The position numbers and the translations under genes are program-made. 64,000 nucleotides of DNA. Origin: Lutibacter agarilyticus. GTDB taxonomy: Bacteria > Bacteroidota > Bacteroidia > Flavobacteriales > Flavobacteriaceae. Location: NCBI RefSeq assembly GCF_900188235.1, contig NZ_FZNT01000006.1, positions 124,001-188,000 of the forward strand, written 5' to 3'. A model generated the notes under the pieces. It worked only from the letters and a program-made list of their open reading frames with translations. It made no database searches and had not been told where the DNA came from. Below are positions 51,216-60,401 of this stretch, piece after piece. Position 1 is the first letter of the stretch; every line of letters begins with the position of its first letter.

Positions 51216-51914
51216 ATGGAAAATAATAGAATTTTATTGGTAGAAGACGATCCTAATTTTGGAACAGTTTTAAAAGATTATTTATCGTTAAATGATTACA
51301 ATGTTACCCATGCTAAAGATGGTTTAGAAGGTTTAATAATGTTTAAAAATGACGATTTTGATCTATGTATTTTAGATGTTATGATGCCTAGAAAAGATGG
51401 GTTTTCTTTGGCAAAAGATATTAGGGCTACAGACTCTGAAGTGCCTATTATATTTTTAACGGCCAAAACTATGAAGGAAGATGTTTTAAAAGGATATCAG
51501 GCCGGTGCAGACGATTATTTAAATAAACCGTTTGATTCAGAAGTGCTTTTGTATAAAATTAAAGCGATTTTACAACGTAAAGAAACTGAACAAAGTGCTG
51601 AAGAAGATGCTTTTGAATTTAAAATTGGAAAGTTCGAATTTAATTCAAAATTAAGACACTTGTCTTATAATGGTGAAGAATCTCAAAAATTGTCTCCTAA
51701 AGAAAGTAAGTTGTTAAAAATGTTGGCTGTTCATAAAAATGATTTGATGCCGCGTGAATTGGCATTGACCAAAATTTGGAGAGATGATAATTATTTCACT
51801 TCAAGAAGTATGGATGTGTATATTGCAAAACTTAGAAAATATTTAAAAAAGGATGAAAATGTTGAGATTTTAAATATTCACGGTGAAGGTTTTAGATTGA
51901 TTGAGAAATCTTAA
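51216..51914 (+). CDS. OmpR-family response regulator (RprY-like)
   Basis: A 232-residue regulator. The receiver domain has acidic residues at 11-12, the phosphorylated Asp54 (CILDVMMPRKDG), the threonine/serine position in FLTAKT and Lys104 in DYLNKPF. The C-terminal winged helix of OmpR type follows (LSPKESKLLKMLAVHKNDLM, SRSMDVYIAKLRKYL, IHGEGFRLIE). Partner of the kinase just upstream. Probably controls its own operon and unknown targets; a perfect palindrome upstream of the kinase is a possible site. Confidence 0.92.
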   Translation: MENNRILLVEDDPNFGTVLKDYLSLNDYNVTHAKDGLEGLIMFKNDDFDLCILDVMMPRKDGFSLAKDIRATDSEVPIIFLTAKTMKEDVLKGYQAGADDYLNKPFDSEVLLYKIKAILQRKETEQSAEEDAFEFKIGKFEFNSKLRHLSYNGEESQKLSPKESKLLKMLAVHKNDLMPRELALTKIWRDDNYFTSRSMDVYIAKLRKYLKKDENVEILNIHGEGFRLIEKS

Positions 51915-51939
51915 AAATAGTTCCCTTTTATAAAATAAT

Positions 51940-51979
51940 AAATCCTCTTTCTAATTCATTTTAGAAGAGGATTTTTTTT
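51940..51979. terminator. Bidirectional terminator after the response regulator gene
   Basis: AAATCCTCTTTCTAA pairs with TTAGAAGAGGATTT around a short loop, followed by a T-run. It ends the two-component operon and also touches the stop of the convergent esterase gene. Confidence 0.9.
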
Positions 51980-52865
51980 AGAAATAAGTAGTAATAAAAG
52001 ATGAAAGTTTAGTGTAAGTATCGTTTAAAGCTTCACCTTCCCAACCGTGACCTTCATTTTCATAAAGAGTAAATTCATTGATAATGTTTAAGCTATTCAA
52101 TTTCTCGTGCATTTCAATGCCTTGAGATCTAGGTACTAAATCATCTTCACCTCCATAAAATAAAATACTCGGCGGAGCAGTTGAAGTAACTACATGATAA
52201 GGGCTTGCATTTTCATAATAGCTTGGATCTTCTTGAAAACTGACACCAGTAATTAACTGAATTCCTAAAATTAATTGTTGGTAATCAGGATTTAAAACAT
52301 AATTGTCATCGGTGAAATTTGTAGGTCCTACAATACTACAAACAATTTTAATCTCACTCAAAGCATCATAATCATAAGCGTATAGCATTGCTAAGTGTGC
52401 GCCAGCACTTGTTCCTATAAACCCAAAATTTGATGAGATATGATAGTTGTTAGTATTTGATTTTAGGTGGTCAATTACAGTTTCAATATCTATTAATTGC
52501 ATCGGGAAAGGGCTTTTCCCAATCCCCGCAAGTTGGTAATTCATATTAACAACCGCATAGTTTGGAAACCTAACTTGAATCCCTGAAACAATGTTGTTTA
52601 AATCATCTTTATCTCCGCCTACCCAGCTTCCACCGTGAATTAATACAAAAACTTTTGTAGTACTACCTGATCTATTTTTTGGTAAATAAATATCGTATTT
52701 TTGTAAGGATGCCGAACCATATTCAACATTTAGTAAAGCTATTTCTTCGGAAGCATCTGTAGCGTTGCTAAAAATTTCATCAGAGGTGTCTGAACAAGAA
52801 AAAGTAGTTAAAATAAAAAATAAAAAAAAGATGATTTTATTAAAGTGGTTTAGTGTATATTTCAT
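51978..52865 (-). CDS. Alpha/beta hydrolase lipoprotein, BD-FAE/esterase type
   Basis: A 295-residue lipoprotein (signal ending FILTTFSC at about Cys24) with an esterase fold: oxyanion motif LIHGGSWVGGDKDDL, nucleophile GTSAGAHLAMLYAYD, aspartate in FYGGEDDLVPRS and histidine in ENEGHGWEG. This is the pattern of feruloyl/acetyl-xylan-type and similar secreted esterases in Bacteroidota. Substrate unknown. The ATG at 52865 gives a proper signal peptide; an in-frame ATG at 52937 would add 24 residues and run into the divergent gene. Confidence 0.85.
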   Translation of the reverse strand: MKYTLNHFNKIIFFLFFILTTFSCSDTSDEIFSNATDASEEIALLNVEYGSASLQKYDIYLPKNRSGSTTKVFVLIHGGSWVGGDKDDLNNIVSGIQVRFPNYAVVNMNYQLAGIGKSPFPMQLIDIETVIDHLKSNTNNYHISSNFGFIGTSAGAHLAMLYAYDYDALSEIKIVCSIVGPTNFTDDNYVLNPDYQQLILGIQLITGVSFQEDPSYYENASPYHVVTSTAPPSILFYGGEDDLVPRSQGIEMHEKLNSLNIINEFTLYENEGHGWEGEALNDTYTKLSSFITTYF

Positions 52866-52900
52866 TTCAGAATTTATTAGAATCAAAATATAGTAAAAAG

Positions 52901-53521
52901 ATGGCACAATTTGTAAAAATATTTGAAGAAAACCCAAATGAACGTGAAATTGAGAAGGTTGTTAAAGTCTTAAAAAAAGGAGGTTTAATTATTTACCCAA
53001 CAGATACGGTGTATGGGTTGGGTTGTGATATTACAAACACAAAAGCTATGGAAAAAGTAGCTAAAATTAAAGGTGTTAAGTTAAATAAAGCCAAATTCTC
53101 GTTTATTTGTTCTGATTTAAGTAATCTTTCAGACTATGTGAAACAAATTGATAATTCAACGTTTAAAATTCTAAAGCGCGCATTACCGGGACCTTATACT
53201 TTTATTTTACCTGGTAGTACAAATTTACCTAAAGCATTTAAACACAGATCAACTGTTGGAATTAGAGTGCCAGATAATAATATTGTTCGGGATTTGGTAA
53301 AAATGTTAGGAAACCCAATTGTTTCAACATCAATTTATGATGAAGATGATTTAGTAGAATATACAACTGATCCAGAGTTAATTTTTGAAAAGTGGAAAGA
53401 TATTGTTGACGTAGTAATTGATGGTGGTTATGGAGACAATACACCTTCAACAGTAATTGATTTGTCTGATGGAGAAATAGAAATTGTGAGGGAAGGAAAA
53501 GGATCTATAGACGATTTGTAG
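52901..53521 (+). CDS. YciO-like protein of the Sua5/YciO/YrdC family
   Basis: A 206-residue protein of the family that includes TsaC/Sua5, which makes threonylcarbamoyl-AMP for t6A tRNA modification. Signs: IIYPTDTVYGLGCDI near 33-47, AKFSFICSDLSNLSDYV, PGPYTFILPGS, VGIRVPDNNIVRDLV, GNPIVSTSI. The KxxxAKFSFIC and GGYGDNTPSTVIDLSDG parts resemble YciO more than TsaC, so its activity in t6A synthesis is uncertain. I use the ATG at 52901 (MAQFVKIFEENP). It is divergent from the esterase gene with only 35 bases between starts. Confidence 0.85.
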   Translation: MAQFVKIFEENPNEREIEKVVKVLKKGGLIIYPTDTVYGLGCDITNTKAMEKVAKIKGVKLNKAKFSFICSDLSNLSDYVKQIDNSTFKILKRALPGPYTFILPGSTNLPKAFKHRSTVGIRVPDNNIVRDLVKMLGNPIVSTSIYDEDDLVEYTTDPELIFEKWKDIVDVVIDGGYGDNTPSTVIDLSDGEIEIVREGKGSIDDL

Positions 53522-53522
53522 T

Positions 53523-54521
53523 TTACAATTCCTTTACTGTTTTTTTTCCTAAAACAAAATAATCCCAAACAATACTTTTTCGATGAAAGTAATTGCTTTT
53601 TTGAGTAGATTGTTTGCGCTTTTTCAACATTTTAGGTAGTTGAAAATAAAAACTAAAATGTGCTTTGATAATTGCAAGCGTGTGTATTGGGCGTAATTCT
53701 AGCAAAAATTTCAATCCAGCAACTCCATCTAAAATAAGTCTGCCTAAAATTATTGGCAGTAATTTAGAAGTGGGTAAGTTTTTTGCCAATGAAAATAAAC
53801 TGTTTCTAAAATTTAAAAAACTTTTTCTTGGACTCTCTTCTTTCAAAGTAGCGCCTCCAATATGGTATACGGTTGAAGCGCCAACATATTTTATAGTTTG
53901 TTGTGCATTTTCAGCTCTCCAACATAAATCAATTTCTTCTTGGTGTGCAAAATAGTCTTCATCAAAACCATTCAATTCGTGAAAAATTTCGGCCCTGATA
54001 AAAAAACATGCCCCTGAAGCCCAAAAAACCTCAGTAGTATCATTAAATTGTTGCACATCTTTTTCTATGGTATTAAAAATACGACCTCTGCAATAGGGAT
54101 ACCCAAATTCATCAATATAACCACCACCTGCACCAGCATATTCAAAGTATATTTTGTTTTTATAATCTAAAATTTTAGGTTGAATAATGGCTGTAGTTGG
54201 CTCGTTTTCAAAAACTGAAATAATAGGTTGTAACCAGTTTGGAGTGACTTCAATGTCCGAATTAACCAAGGCATATACATCCGCTTTTATAAGTTGTAAA
54301 GCATCGTTGTAACCTTTTGCATAGCCGCCATTTTTTTTGTTTTGTATAATTTTTATTTCAGGATATTTTTTTGAAATAAATAAAACAGAATTGTCTGTTG
54401 AAGCATTGTCTGCAACGTAAATTGTAACCTTAGGAAGGTTGCTGTAAGTTGTAATTGAAGGTAGAAATTTTTCTAGTAAATTTTTACCGTTCCAGTTTAA
54501 TATGACGATGGCTATTTTCAC
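53523..54521 (-). CDS. Family 2 glycosyltransferase
   Basis: A 332-residue GT-A glycosyltransferase. The nucleotide-binding start is IAIVILNWNGKNLLEKFL, with YVADNASTDNS near 34-44, the DxD-like NSDIEVTPNW near 88-97, an acceptor region FWASGACFFIRAEIFHELNG, and the ED-type DEDYFAHQEEIDLCWRAE. The layout resembles rhamnosyl- or galactofuranosyl-transferase-type GT2 enzymes of cell-surface glycans. The C-terminus has a hydrophobic amphipathic part that probably sits on the membrane. It is tail to tail with the YciO-like gene. Sugar unknown. Confidence 0.87.
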   Translation of the reverse strand: MKIAIVILNWNGKNLLEKFLPSITTYSNLPKVTIYVADNASTDNSVLFISKKYPEIKIIQNKKNGGYAKGYNDALQLIKADVYALVNSDIEVTPNWLQPIISVFENEPTTAIIQPKILDYKNKIYFEYAGAGGGYIDEFGYPYCRGRIFNTIEKDVQQFNDTTEVFWASGACFFIRAEIFHELNGFDEDYFAHQEEIDLCWRAENAQQTIKYVGASTVYHIGGATLKEESPRKSFLNFRNSLFSLAKNLPTSKLLPIILGRLILDGVAGLKFLLELRPIHTLAIIKAHFSFYFQLPKMLKKRKQSTQKSNYFHRKSIVWDYFVLGKKTVKEL

Positions 54522-54536
54522 AAGTGCAAACTTACT

Positions 54537-54544
54537 TTAAAAAA
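54537..54544 (-). promoter_or_regulatory. Candidate -7 element for the glycosyltransferase gene
   Basis: The minus strand reads TAAGTTTG, matching TAnnTTTG, 15 bases upstream of the start codon. Confidence 0.45.
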
Positions 54545-54571
54545 GATAAAATAGAATCAATATTTTCTTAA

Positions 54572-55018
54572 TTATTTAGTATAGTTGGGAATGTTTTCTA
54601 AAAATATATAGCATTCGTTTTTAGTGTCCATTTTACAGAAAAAATGATGTAATCCGTTACTAACAATCAAATAATTTGCTTGTAATTTTAAATTATAACG
54701 CGCTATTTGGTCAAAAGAACCTTGTGTAATTTTTACAGATGGAGCTTTACATTCAACAATTATTTCAGGAAGTCCTTTGGTGTTAAAAACTAAAATATCA
54801 GTTCTTTTGGTTAAGCCATTGATAGTCAGTTTTTTTTCAACAGCAATTAAAGAAATGGGATAGCTTTTATCTTTTATTAAATAATGAATAAGATGTTGAC
54901 GCACCCATTCTTCGGGTGTTAAAACCATATATTTTTTTCGAATGATATCAAAAATAGCATAGTTATTTTCGTTACTTTTGATTTTCAATGGATATGTAGG
55001 CAAATTCAATGGCTGCAT
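54572..55018 (-). CDS. Stand-alone HsdR N-terminal-type PD-(D/E)XK nuclease domain
   Basis: A 148-residue protein equal to the N-terminal domain of type I restriction subunits (HSDR_N_2). The nuclease-type motif is RTDILVF (Asp) then EIIVECKAP (ExK), preceded by the helix EEWVRQHLIHYLI. There are no helicase, specificity or methylase genes nearby, so it is not a working type I system. The divergent pairing with holA is, as I recall, common in flavobacteria, which hints at a housekeeping repair or replication role. Function unproven. Confidence 0.82.
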   Translation of the reverse strand: MQPLNLPTYPLKIKSNENNYAIFDIIRKKYMVLTPEEWVRQHLIHYLIKDKSYPISLIAVEKKLTINGLTKRTDILVFNTKGLPEIIVECKAPSVKITQGSFDQIARYNLKLQANYLIVSNGLHHFFCKMDTKNECYIFLENIPNYTK

Positions 55019-55047
55019 TCAGCAAAAATGCTAAATTTTTTTATGAA

Positions 55048-56052
55048 ATGAGTGATGTTGCTAAAATAGTTTCAGATATAAAAAGCGGAAATATTAAACC
55101 TATTTATTTTTTAATGGGTGAGGAGCCTTATTATATTGATAAAATTTCAGAATTTATCGAAAATAATATTTTATCGGAAGAAGAAAAAGGATTCAATCAA
55201 ATGGTATTGTATGGAAGAGATGTAACTATTGAAGATGTTGTAGACAATGCCAAACGATTTCCAATGATGGCTGAAAAGCAAGTTATTATTGTTAAAGAAG
55301 CGCAGGATTTATCTAGAACTATTGATAATTTAAATGTGTATGCTTTAAACCCACAACCTTCTACGGTATTGGTGCTTTGCTATAAATACAAAAAATTAGA
55401 TAAGCGTAAAGCGGTGTATAAATCCATTAAAAAGAATGGTGAGATTTTTGAAAGTCCGAAATTATACGACAATCAGGTACCCGAGTGGATAAAAAGAGTG
55501 TTGGCTGGAAAAAACTATCAAATTGAACCCAAAGCTAGTTTAATGTTGGTAGAGTTTTTAGGAACTAATTTAAGTAAAATTAGTAATGAATTGGATAAGT
55601 TGTTAGTGGTACTCCCTGCCGGTTCAACTATTACAGCAAAAGACATAGAAGATAATATTGGGATTAGTAAAGACTATAATAATTTTGAATTGCGAAAAGC
55701 AGTTGGAGAGCGTAATGTGTTAAAAGTCAATCAAATTATCAATTATTTTGGGCAAAATCAGAAAGCAAATCCTATGATTATGACCATTTCATTGTTGAAT
55801 AGTTTTTTCACACAATTGCTTATTTTTCATAGTTTACAAGATAAATCAAAGAATAGTGCAGCAAGAGCCTTAAAAGTGAATCCGTATTTTATTGGCGATT
55901 ATGTAACCGCAGCTAAAAATTACCCAATGCGTAAAGTTTCACAGGTGATAGGGTTACTTCGTGAAGCAGATTTAAAAACAAAAGGGCTAGGAGCAAATGC
56001 ACTTCCTGCAAAGGATATTTTAAAAGAGTTGTTATTTAAAATTATTCATTAA
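55048..56052 (+). CDS. holA: DNA polymerase III subunit delta
   Basis: HolA opens and loads the beta clamp as part of the clamp loader. The 334 residues begin MSDVAKIVSDIKSGNIKPIYFLMGEEPYYIDKIS in the family pattern, with an AAA+-like domain and the C-terminal lid (NDFELRKAVGERN-like stretch near 210, NPMIMTISLLNSFFTQLL, AKDILKELLFKI). The start at 55048 gives the usual length; an in-frame ATG at 55009 would overlap the divergent nuclease-domain gene. No operon partners. Confidence 0.9.
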   Translation: MSDVAKIVSDIKSGNIKPIYFLMGEEPYYIDKISEFIENNILSEEEKGFNQMVLYGRDVTIEDVVDNAKRFPMMAEKQVIIVKEAQDLSRTIDNLNVYALNPQPSTVLVLCYKYKKLDKRKAVYKSIKKNGEIFESPKLYDNQVPEWIKRVLAGKNYQIEPKASLMLVEFLGTNLSKISNELDKLLVVLPAGSTITAKDIEDNIGISKDYNNFELRKAVGERNVLKVNQIINYFGQNQKANPMIMTISLLNSFFTQLLIFHSLQDKSKNSAARALKVNPYFIGDYVTAAKNYPMRKVSQVIGLLREADLKTKGLGANALPAKDILKELLFKIIH

Positions 56053-56062
56053 TAAATTTACC

Positions 56063-56263
56063 GTCATCTTGAGCGCAGTCGAAAGATCTTTTTCTTTTGA
56101 AATTCAATAATATAAAGCAAAGATGCTGAAACAAGTTCAGCATAACGCGAACAAGAGTTTTTTTAATCTAAAATATACGTCACCCTGAATTTGATTCAGT
56201 GTCTCATCCATTTAAACTAAAGTGTGTATAAAAAAAATGTCATTCCTGTGAAAACATGAATCT
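56063..56263. repeat. Cluster of four REP-like imperfect palindromes
   Basis: Four related hairpins of about 25 bases lie in the 366-base gap 56053-56418. They begin GTCATCTTGAGCGCAGTC at 56063, the complement of GTTATGCTGAACTTG at 56122-56147, GTCACCCTGAATTTGATTCA at 56179, and GTCATTCCTGTG at 56239. They share the form GTCAn-stem-loop-stem-rTC, with compensating stem changes (ATGCTGAA/TTCAGCAT, CTGAAT/ATTCAG). One is in inverted orientation. Related elements are scattered between genes in many bacteria. The rest of the gap (56264-56418) shows no gene. Confidence 0.75.
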
Positions 56264-56418
56264 ACAGTAGGTTAGAGAAGTAAACCATCAATTGTTTTGA
56301 TGCTTACCTGAGCAGGTATCACAATTGATCCTATATAAAATATGATCTTTTAATAAGCAATAAGTAGTTGGATACAGGTTCCTTCAATGTGGAAATTTAA
56401 ACCTATAAACCTTCAAGC

Positions 56419-57438
56419 CTATTTATCCACAATAATCTTTTCAGTCCTATTCGCTAATTCCCAAGCAGTATAAAAAACCAATTGTGTTCTTTTTGCTAAA
56501 ACGTCATAATTAATTTTGTCGGGTGTATCTGAAGGTCTGTGATAATCTTGATGTGTGCCGTTAAAATAGAAAATAATAGGAATGTTATTTTTCGCAAAAT
56601 TATAATGGTCAGATCTGTAATAATAACGATTTGGATCGTTATCATCGTTATAGGTATAATCTAATAACAAATTAGTAAACTTTTTATTGATGTTTTCTGA
56701 GATTTCATGAAGTTCAGAGCTCAACTTATCGCTACCAATCAAATACACAAAATCGGGTGTTTTTGTATGTGCATCATCAACTCTACCAATCATATCAATA
56801 TTTAAATTGGCAACCGTATTTTTTAACGGGAAAATAGGGTGGTTTACGTAGTATTTAGAACCCAACAATCCTCTTTCTTCACCTGTAACGTGTAATAATA
56901 AAATAGAGCGCTTTGGACCAACACCATTGTTTTTTGCATTTTGAAATGCTTCTGCAATTTTTAGCAATGCAACAGTACCTGAACCATCATCATCTGCACC
57001 ATTAAAAATATCTTCATCGGTACTTCCTAAATGATCAAAATGTGCAGAAAGCACTATAATTTCTTCAGGATGTTCAGCGCCTTCAATAAAGGCAACTACG
57101 TTTTCCGAAGGTTTTATGCCAGGTTTTAATGCTTCCGTAGGAATGTCTTGAAAATAATCTGTTCCTCCCAAAGGTGAAGCTATATGATGCTCAATATAAA
57201 AATTCTTTAAATAATCAGCTGCTTTTTTCTGACCAGGTTCTCCCGTAGCTCTTCCTTCAAATTCATCAGAAGCAACTTCATATAAATGGACTTTTAAGGC
57301 TTCCGAAGATATAACTTCAGCATATTTTTCCGCTAATTTACCAGTAATTATTTCGGCTTCAGTGTTGGTTAAAAGAGGATCACTATTTCCACAAAAAATA
57401 AGAGGTAAAGCAAGGATGATGTAAATAAGGTATTTCAT
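56419..57438 (-). CDS. Exported M28-family metallopeptidase
   Basis: A 339-residue exported aminopeptidase-type protein, probably a lipoprotein (ALPLIFC near residue 16, although Phe at -1 is unusual). Zinc ligands and catalytic residues are in order: LSAHFDHLGS, FNGADDDGSGTVALL, HVTGEERGLLGS, NLNIDMIGRVDD, and the final THQDYHRPSDTPD. The PA-domain insertion of some M28 enzymes is absent. It would trim peptides in the periplasm or at the surface. Single-gene unit with a -7 promoter element upstream. Confidence 0.9.
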   Translation of the reverse strand: MKYLIYIILALPLIFCGNSDPLLTNTEAEIITGKLAEKYAEVISSEALKVHLYEVASDEFEGRATGEPGQKKAADYLKNFYIEHHIASPLGGTDYFQDIPTEALKPGIKPSENVVAFIEGAEHPEEIIVLSAHFDHLGSTDEDIFNGADDDGSGTVALLKIAEAFQNAKNNGVGPKRSILLLHVTGEERGLLGSKYYVNHPIFPLKNTVANLNIDMIGRVDDAHTKTPDFVYLIGSDKLSSELHEISENINKKFTNLLLDYTYNDDNDPNRYYYRSDHYNFAKNNIPIIFYFNGTHQDYHRPSDTPDKINYDVLAKRTQLVFYTAWELANRTEKIIVDK

Positions 57439-57458
57439 TGTATAAAGCTTCTATTTAC

Positions 57459-57466
57459 CAAATATA
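57459..57466 (-). promoter_or_regulatory. Candidate -7 element for the M28 peptidase gene
   Basis: The minus strand reads TATATTTG, matching TAnnTTTG, 20 bases upstream of the start codon; it lies just past the stop of the ABC ATPase gene. Confidence 0.4.
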
Positions 57467-57475
57467 TCAAAATAT

Positions 57476-58270
57476 TTAAGAGTGATTTATAGTGAACTGC
57501 TTTAAAGTTTTGTTAAAGCTAATTAATTCTGAATCAAAAAGCAGATTTAAATCGTTGTTTGAAATTAATTCAGCAGTTGTGCCTGCAATAAATTTTGTGG
57601 GCGTCATTAACCAAAGAGCATCAGCTATTTGTAGGGCTAGATTTATTTCGTGGGTAGATACAATAATAGTTTTATTGAAATCTTTAGCCAACTTTTTTAA
57701 CAATGTAAACGTATTAATGGTGTGGTGTAAATCTAAATGAGCTGTAGGTTCATCTAAAACAATGATAGGTGTATCTTGAGCCAGCGCACGCGCTATCAAC
57801 ACCTTTTGTAATTGTCCGTCACTTAACTCATGACACTTGGCATTCATTAAATGTTGTGTGTTTGTTTTTTCAAAGGAAGCCTGAATTATCTCTAAATCAT
57901 TCGTTGTTAAATAACCAATCCAGTTTGTAAAAGGCTGTCTACCTAAAGCAACCAATTCATAAACGGTTAAACTGGTGTCTGGCAATCTTTCAGTAAGTAC
58001 CAAACTTAATGTTTTGGCTAGGGAATGGTTGGTGAATGTTTCTAAATATGCATTGTCAATTAAAACATCACCCTCTAAGGCAGGTTGTACTTTAGTAATG
58101 GTTCTAAGTAAAGTAGATTTTCCAATTCCATTTTTTCCTAATAAACAAACAAGATTTCCTGATTCTAAATTAATATTTAGATTTGAAGCAATGGTATTTA
58201 TGCCTTTTTTTGAGGAATATCCAATGCTTAAATTAGCTGTTTTTATGATAGGATTCGTTACTTGTTTCAT
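57476..58270 (-). CDS. FecE-type ABC transporter ATP-binding protein
   Basis: A 264-residue ATPase of the iron-siderophore/cobalamin/hemin importer group. Walker A is LLGKNGIGKSTLLRTI, the signature is LSDGQLQKVLIARAL, Walker B is IIVLDEPTAHLDL and the H-loop is IVSTHEI. Its start overlaps the stop of the FecCD permease gene by one base, so they are coupled. The substrate cannot be told: iron-siderophore, heme and B12 importers look alike here, and no binding-protein gene is adjacent. Confidence 0.88.
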   Translation of the reverse strand: MKQVTNPIIKTANLSIGYSSKKGINTIASNLNINLESGNLVCLLGKNGIGKSTLLRTITKVQPALEGDVLIDNAYLETFTNHSLAKTLSLVLTERLPDTSLTVYELVALGRQPFTNWIGYLTTNDLEIIQASFEKTNTQHLMNAKCHELSDGQLQKVLIARALAQDTPIIVLDEPTAHLDLHHTINTFTLLKKLAKDFNKTIIVSTHEINLALQIADALWLMTPTKFIAGTTAELISNNDLNLLFDSELISFNKTLKQFTINHS

Positions 58271-59304
58271 TAGTAATATATTTTTCTTTTTCTAACCAAT
58301 AACCAAATAATAATAGGTGCACCAAATAACGATGTAATTGCATTAATAGGTAGCGTATATTCACTGTTAGGCATTTGTGCTATACTATCACAAATTAACA
58401 TAACTATAGCACCACAAATGGCTACTGCAGGTAATAATGTTTTGTGATTAGAGGTGTTAAATAGTAATTTAGTTAAATGTGGTACTGCCAAACCAACAAA
58501 TGCAATAGGACCAGAAAATGCGGTAATAACACCTGTTAGCAAGCTAGTAGCAATTAATGTGATGTTTCTAGTTAATTTAACATTAACTCCCATGCTTTTT
58601 GCATAATTTTCGCCTAAAAGCATACTGTTTAATGGTTTTATTATGAAGGTTACCAAAGCAACACCTATAATAAATATGCTAAATAATGCCGTAATTTCTT
58701 TCCAACTTAAATTACCTAAACTTCCAAAACTCCAAAACATATATTGTTGTAGTTCACTAGCGCTACTAAAATAAGCCAATACACTAATTACAGATGAAGT
58801 AATACTGCCAAACATTAAACCTATAATTAATATAGACATGGTATTTCTAACTTTTATAGCAGCAAGCATTACAGCTAAAAGTACTATAAATGAACCTAAA
58901 CTAGCAGCAATTGCAATTCCAAAGTTGGTAAAAGCATAACTGGTAATATTGGCACCTAAAAATGAAGCGCCTAAAATTAAGATAGCAACTCCTAAACTAG
59001 CTCCAGAACTAATACCTAAAACAAACGGACCTGCCAACGGGTTTCTAAATAACGTTTGCATTAACAAACCACTTATAGATAAGCCAGAACCTACAATAAT
59101 GGCAGTAATTGCTTTAGGTAAGCGGTAATTTAAAATAATTGTTCGCCACGATTCTTTTTCAACTTCGCCATTAATCAATGATAAAAACAGCTGTTTTAGC
59201 GGAATGCTTACAGAACCTAAACTTATGTTTATAAGACAAATAATAAGCAATACAATTACTAATATTATAAAGGTATTTCTATATGATTTAATTGGATTTA
59301 ACAA
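58270..59304 (-). CDS. FecCD-type ABC transporter permease
   Basis: A 344-residue inner-membrane permease with about ten helices, of the BtuC/FecCD/HemU family. Landmarks: [20 protein letters not shown], the Gly-rich [32 protein letters not shown] and the final [21 protein letters not shown]. Works with the ATPase next to it (one-base overlap) to import an iron chelate, heme or corrinoid delivered from the periplasm. Its start overlaps the end of rdgB by seven bases, so it belongs to a rlmH-rdgB-permease-ATPase run. Confidence 0.88.
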   Translation of the reverse strand: MLNPIKSYRNTFIILVIVLLIICLINISLGSVSIPLKQLFLSLINGEVEKESWRTIILNYRLPKAITAIIVGSGLSISGLLMQTLFRNPLAGPFVLGISSGASLGVAILILGASFLGANITSYAFTNFGIAIAASLGSFIVLLAVMLAAIKVRNTMSILIIGLMFGSITSSVISVLAYFSSASELQQYMFWSFGSLGNLSWKEITALFSIFIIGVALVTFIIKPLNSMLLGENYAKSMGVNVKLTRNITLIATSLLTGVITAFSGPIAFVGLAVPHLTKLLFNTSNHKTLLPAVAICGAIVMLICDSIAQMPNSEYTLPINAITSLFGAPIIIWLLVRKRKIYY

Positions 59305-59885
59305 GTGTAATTTTTTAAGAATTCGACTAATTGTTGAATGGCTTTTCCTCTATGGCTTATGGCTCCTTTTTCAGTCATATCCATTTCAGCAAAAGAATTG
59401 TTATAACCTTCAGGCTTAAAAATAGGATCATAACCAAAACCACTATTACCCGTTTTTTTGGTTAAAATTTCACCTTTACAAACACCTTCAAATACAAACA
59501 GTTTGCTTTCAATATTTAAAGCTACTGCTGTTCTAAATTGTGCTTTTCTATGCGTATTGTTTTCAAGATTACCTAATAATTTGTCCATATTAGCATTTGC
59601 ATTATTTTCAGCGCCAGCATAACGTGCAGAATATACTCCAGGTTCGTTATTTAAAGCTTCAACTTCCAAACCAGTATCATCGGCAAAACAATTTAAACCG
59701 TATTTTTCAGTAACATAGTTCGCTTTTAAAATGGCATTTCCTTCAAGTGTATTTGCCGTTTCAGGAATATCATCAAAACAATTAATATCGGCTAAACTAA
59801 CAATTTCAAAGTTGGTAAGCATTGCTTGAACTTCTTTCAGCTTGTTTTTATTATTGGTGGCAAAAACCAGTTTTAATTTACTCAT
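59298..59885 (-). CDS. rdgB: Non-canonical purine NTP pyrophosphatase, RdgB/HAM1
   Basis: RdgB removes dITP, ITP and XTP from nucleotide pools. The 195 residues start [19 protein letters not shown], with the substrate-binding FATNNKNK, the [21 protein letters not shown] metal-site region, [10 protein letters not shown], and the late signature [15 protein letters not shown] followed by [18 protein letters not shown] chose the ATG at 59885; an ATG at 59900 would add five residues. It overlaps the rlmH stop by eight bases and the permease start by seven. Confidence 0.94.
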   Translation of the reverse strand: MSKLKLVFATNNKNKLKEVQAMLTNFEIVSLADINCFDDIPETANTLEGNAILKANYVTEKYGLNCFADDTGLEVEALNNEPGVYSARYAGAENNANANMDKLLGNLENNTHRKAQFRTAVALNIESKLFVFEGVCKGEILTKKTGNSGFGYDPIFKPEGYNNSFAEMDMTEKGAISHRGKAIQQLVEFLKNYTC

Positions 59886-60351
59886 GGTGATAAGGTTCAT
59901 TTTTTAAAATAGTAAATCCGCGGTACAATTGTTCCACTACAAATAAACGAATCATTTGATGAGAAAAAGTCATTTTAGACAAAGAAATTTTTCCTTGTGC
60001 TTTTTTGTAAACCGCTTCTGAAAATCCGTAAGGACCGCCAATTACAAACACCAATTGTTTAATTCCTGCATTCATTTTTTTTTGAAGGAATGATGAAAAT
60101 TCTAGCGAACGAAACTCTTTTCCTTTTTCATCTAATAAAATTAACTGATCTGTAGCAGCTAATTTTTTTAAAATAAGTTCTCCTTCTTTTTCTTTTTGCC
60201 GAACTTCGCTTAGATTTTTTACATTTTTTATATCGGGAATCACTTCTAATTGAAAGTTGATATAATGTTTCAACCTATTTTGATAGGTTTCAATAAGCGT
60301 TTGTAAATTTTTATCATCGGTTTTCCCAATGGCCAATAACTTAATTTTCAT
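59878..60351 (-). CDS. rlmH: 23S rRNA (pseudouridine1915-N3)-methyltransferase RlmH
   Basis: RlmH is a SPOUT methyltransferase that modifies pseudouridine 1915 in helix 69 of 23S rRNA. From the ATG at 60351 there are 157 residues, the usual length. Key parts: [39 protein letters not shown], the SAM-binding [16 protein letters not shown], and [20 protein letters not shown]. The frame stays open a further 96 bases upstream into the nadC promoter region, but that part has no family likeness. Starts the rlmH-rdgB-ABC run. A -7 element ends only 5 bases before the ATG. Confidence 0.95.
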   Translation of the reverse strand: MKIKLLAIGKTDDKNLQTLIETYQNRLKHYINFQLEVIPDIKNVKNLSEVRQKEKEGELILKKLAATDQLILLDEKGKEFRSLEFSSFLQKKMNAGIKQLVFVIGGPYGFSEAVYKKAQGKISLSKMTFSHQMIRLFVVEQLYRGFTILKNEPYHHE

Positions 60352-60355
60352 CTTG

Positions 60356-60363
60356 CAAATATA
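60356..60363 (-). promoter_or_regulatory. Candidate -7 element for rlmH
   Basis: The minus strand reads TATATTTG, matching TAnnTTTG. Its last base is only 5 bases from the rlmH ATG, so the message would have almost no leader. Confidence 0.4.
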
Positions 60364-60401
60364 AAAAGAAATTAAGATGATTTTTTTGAAAATAAAAAAG
60401 T

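Noticed and set aside
54572-55018. Type I restriction system
   Set aside because: Only an HsdR N-terminal-like domain is present; helicase, HsdS and HsdM are missing.
57476-59304. ABC genes as the B12 importer BtuCD
   Set aside because: They belong to the family, but no B12 riboswitch lies upstream, no binding protein is adjacent, and the operon starts with rlmH; siderophore or heme uptake is equally likely.
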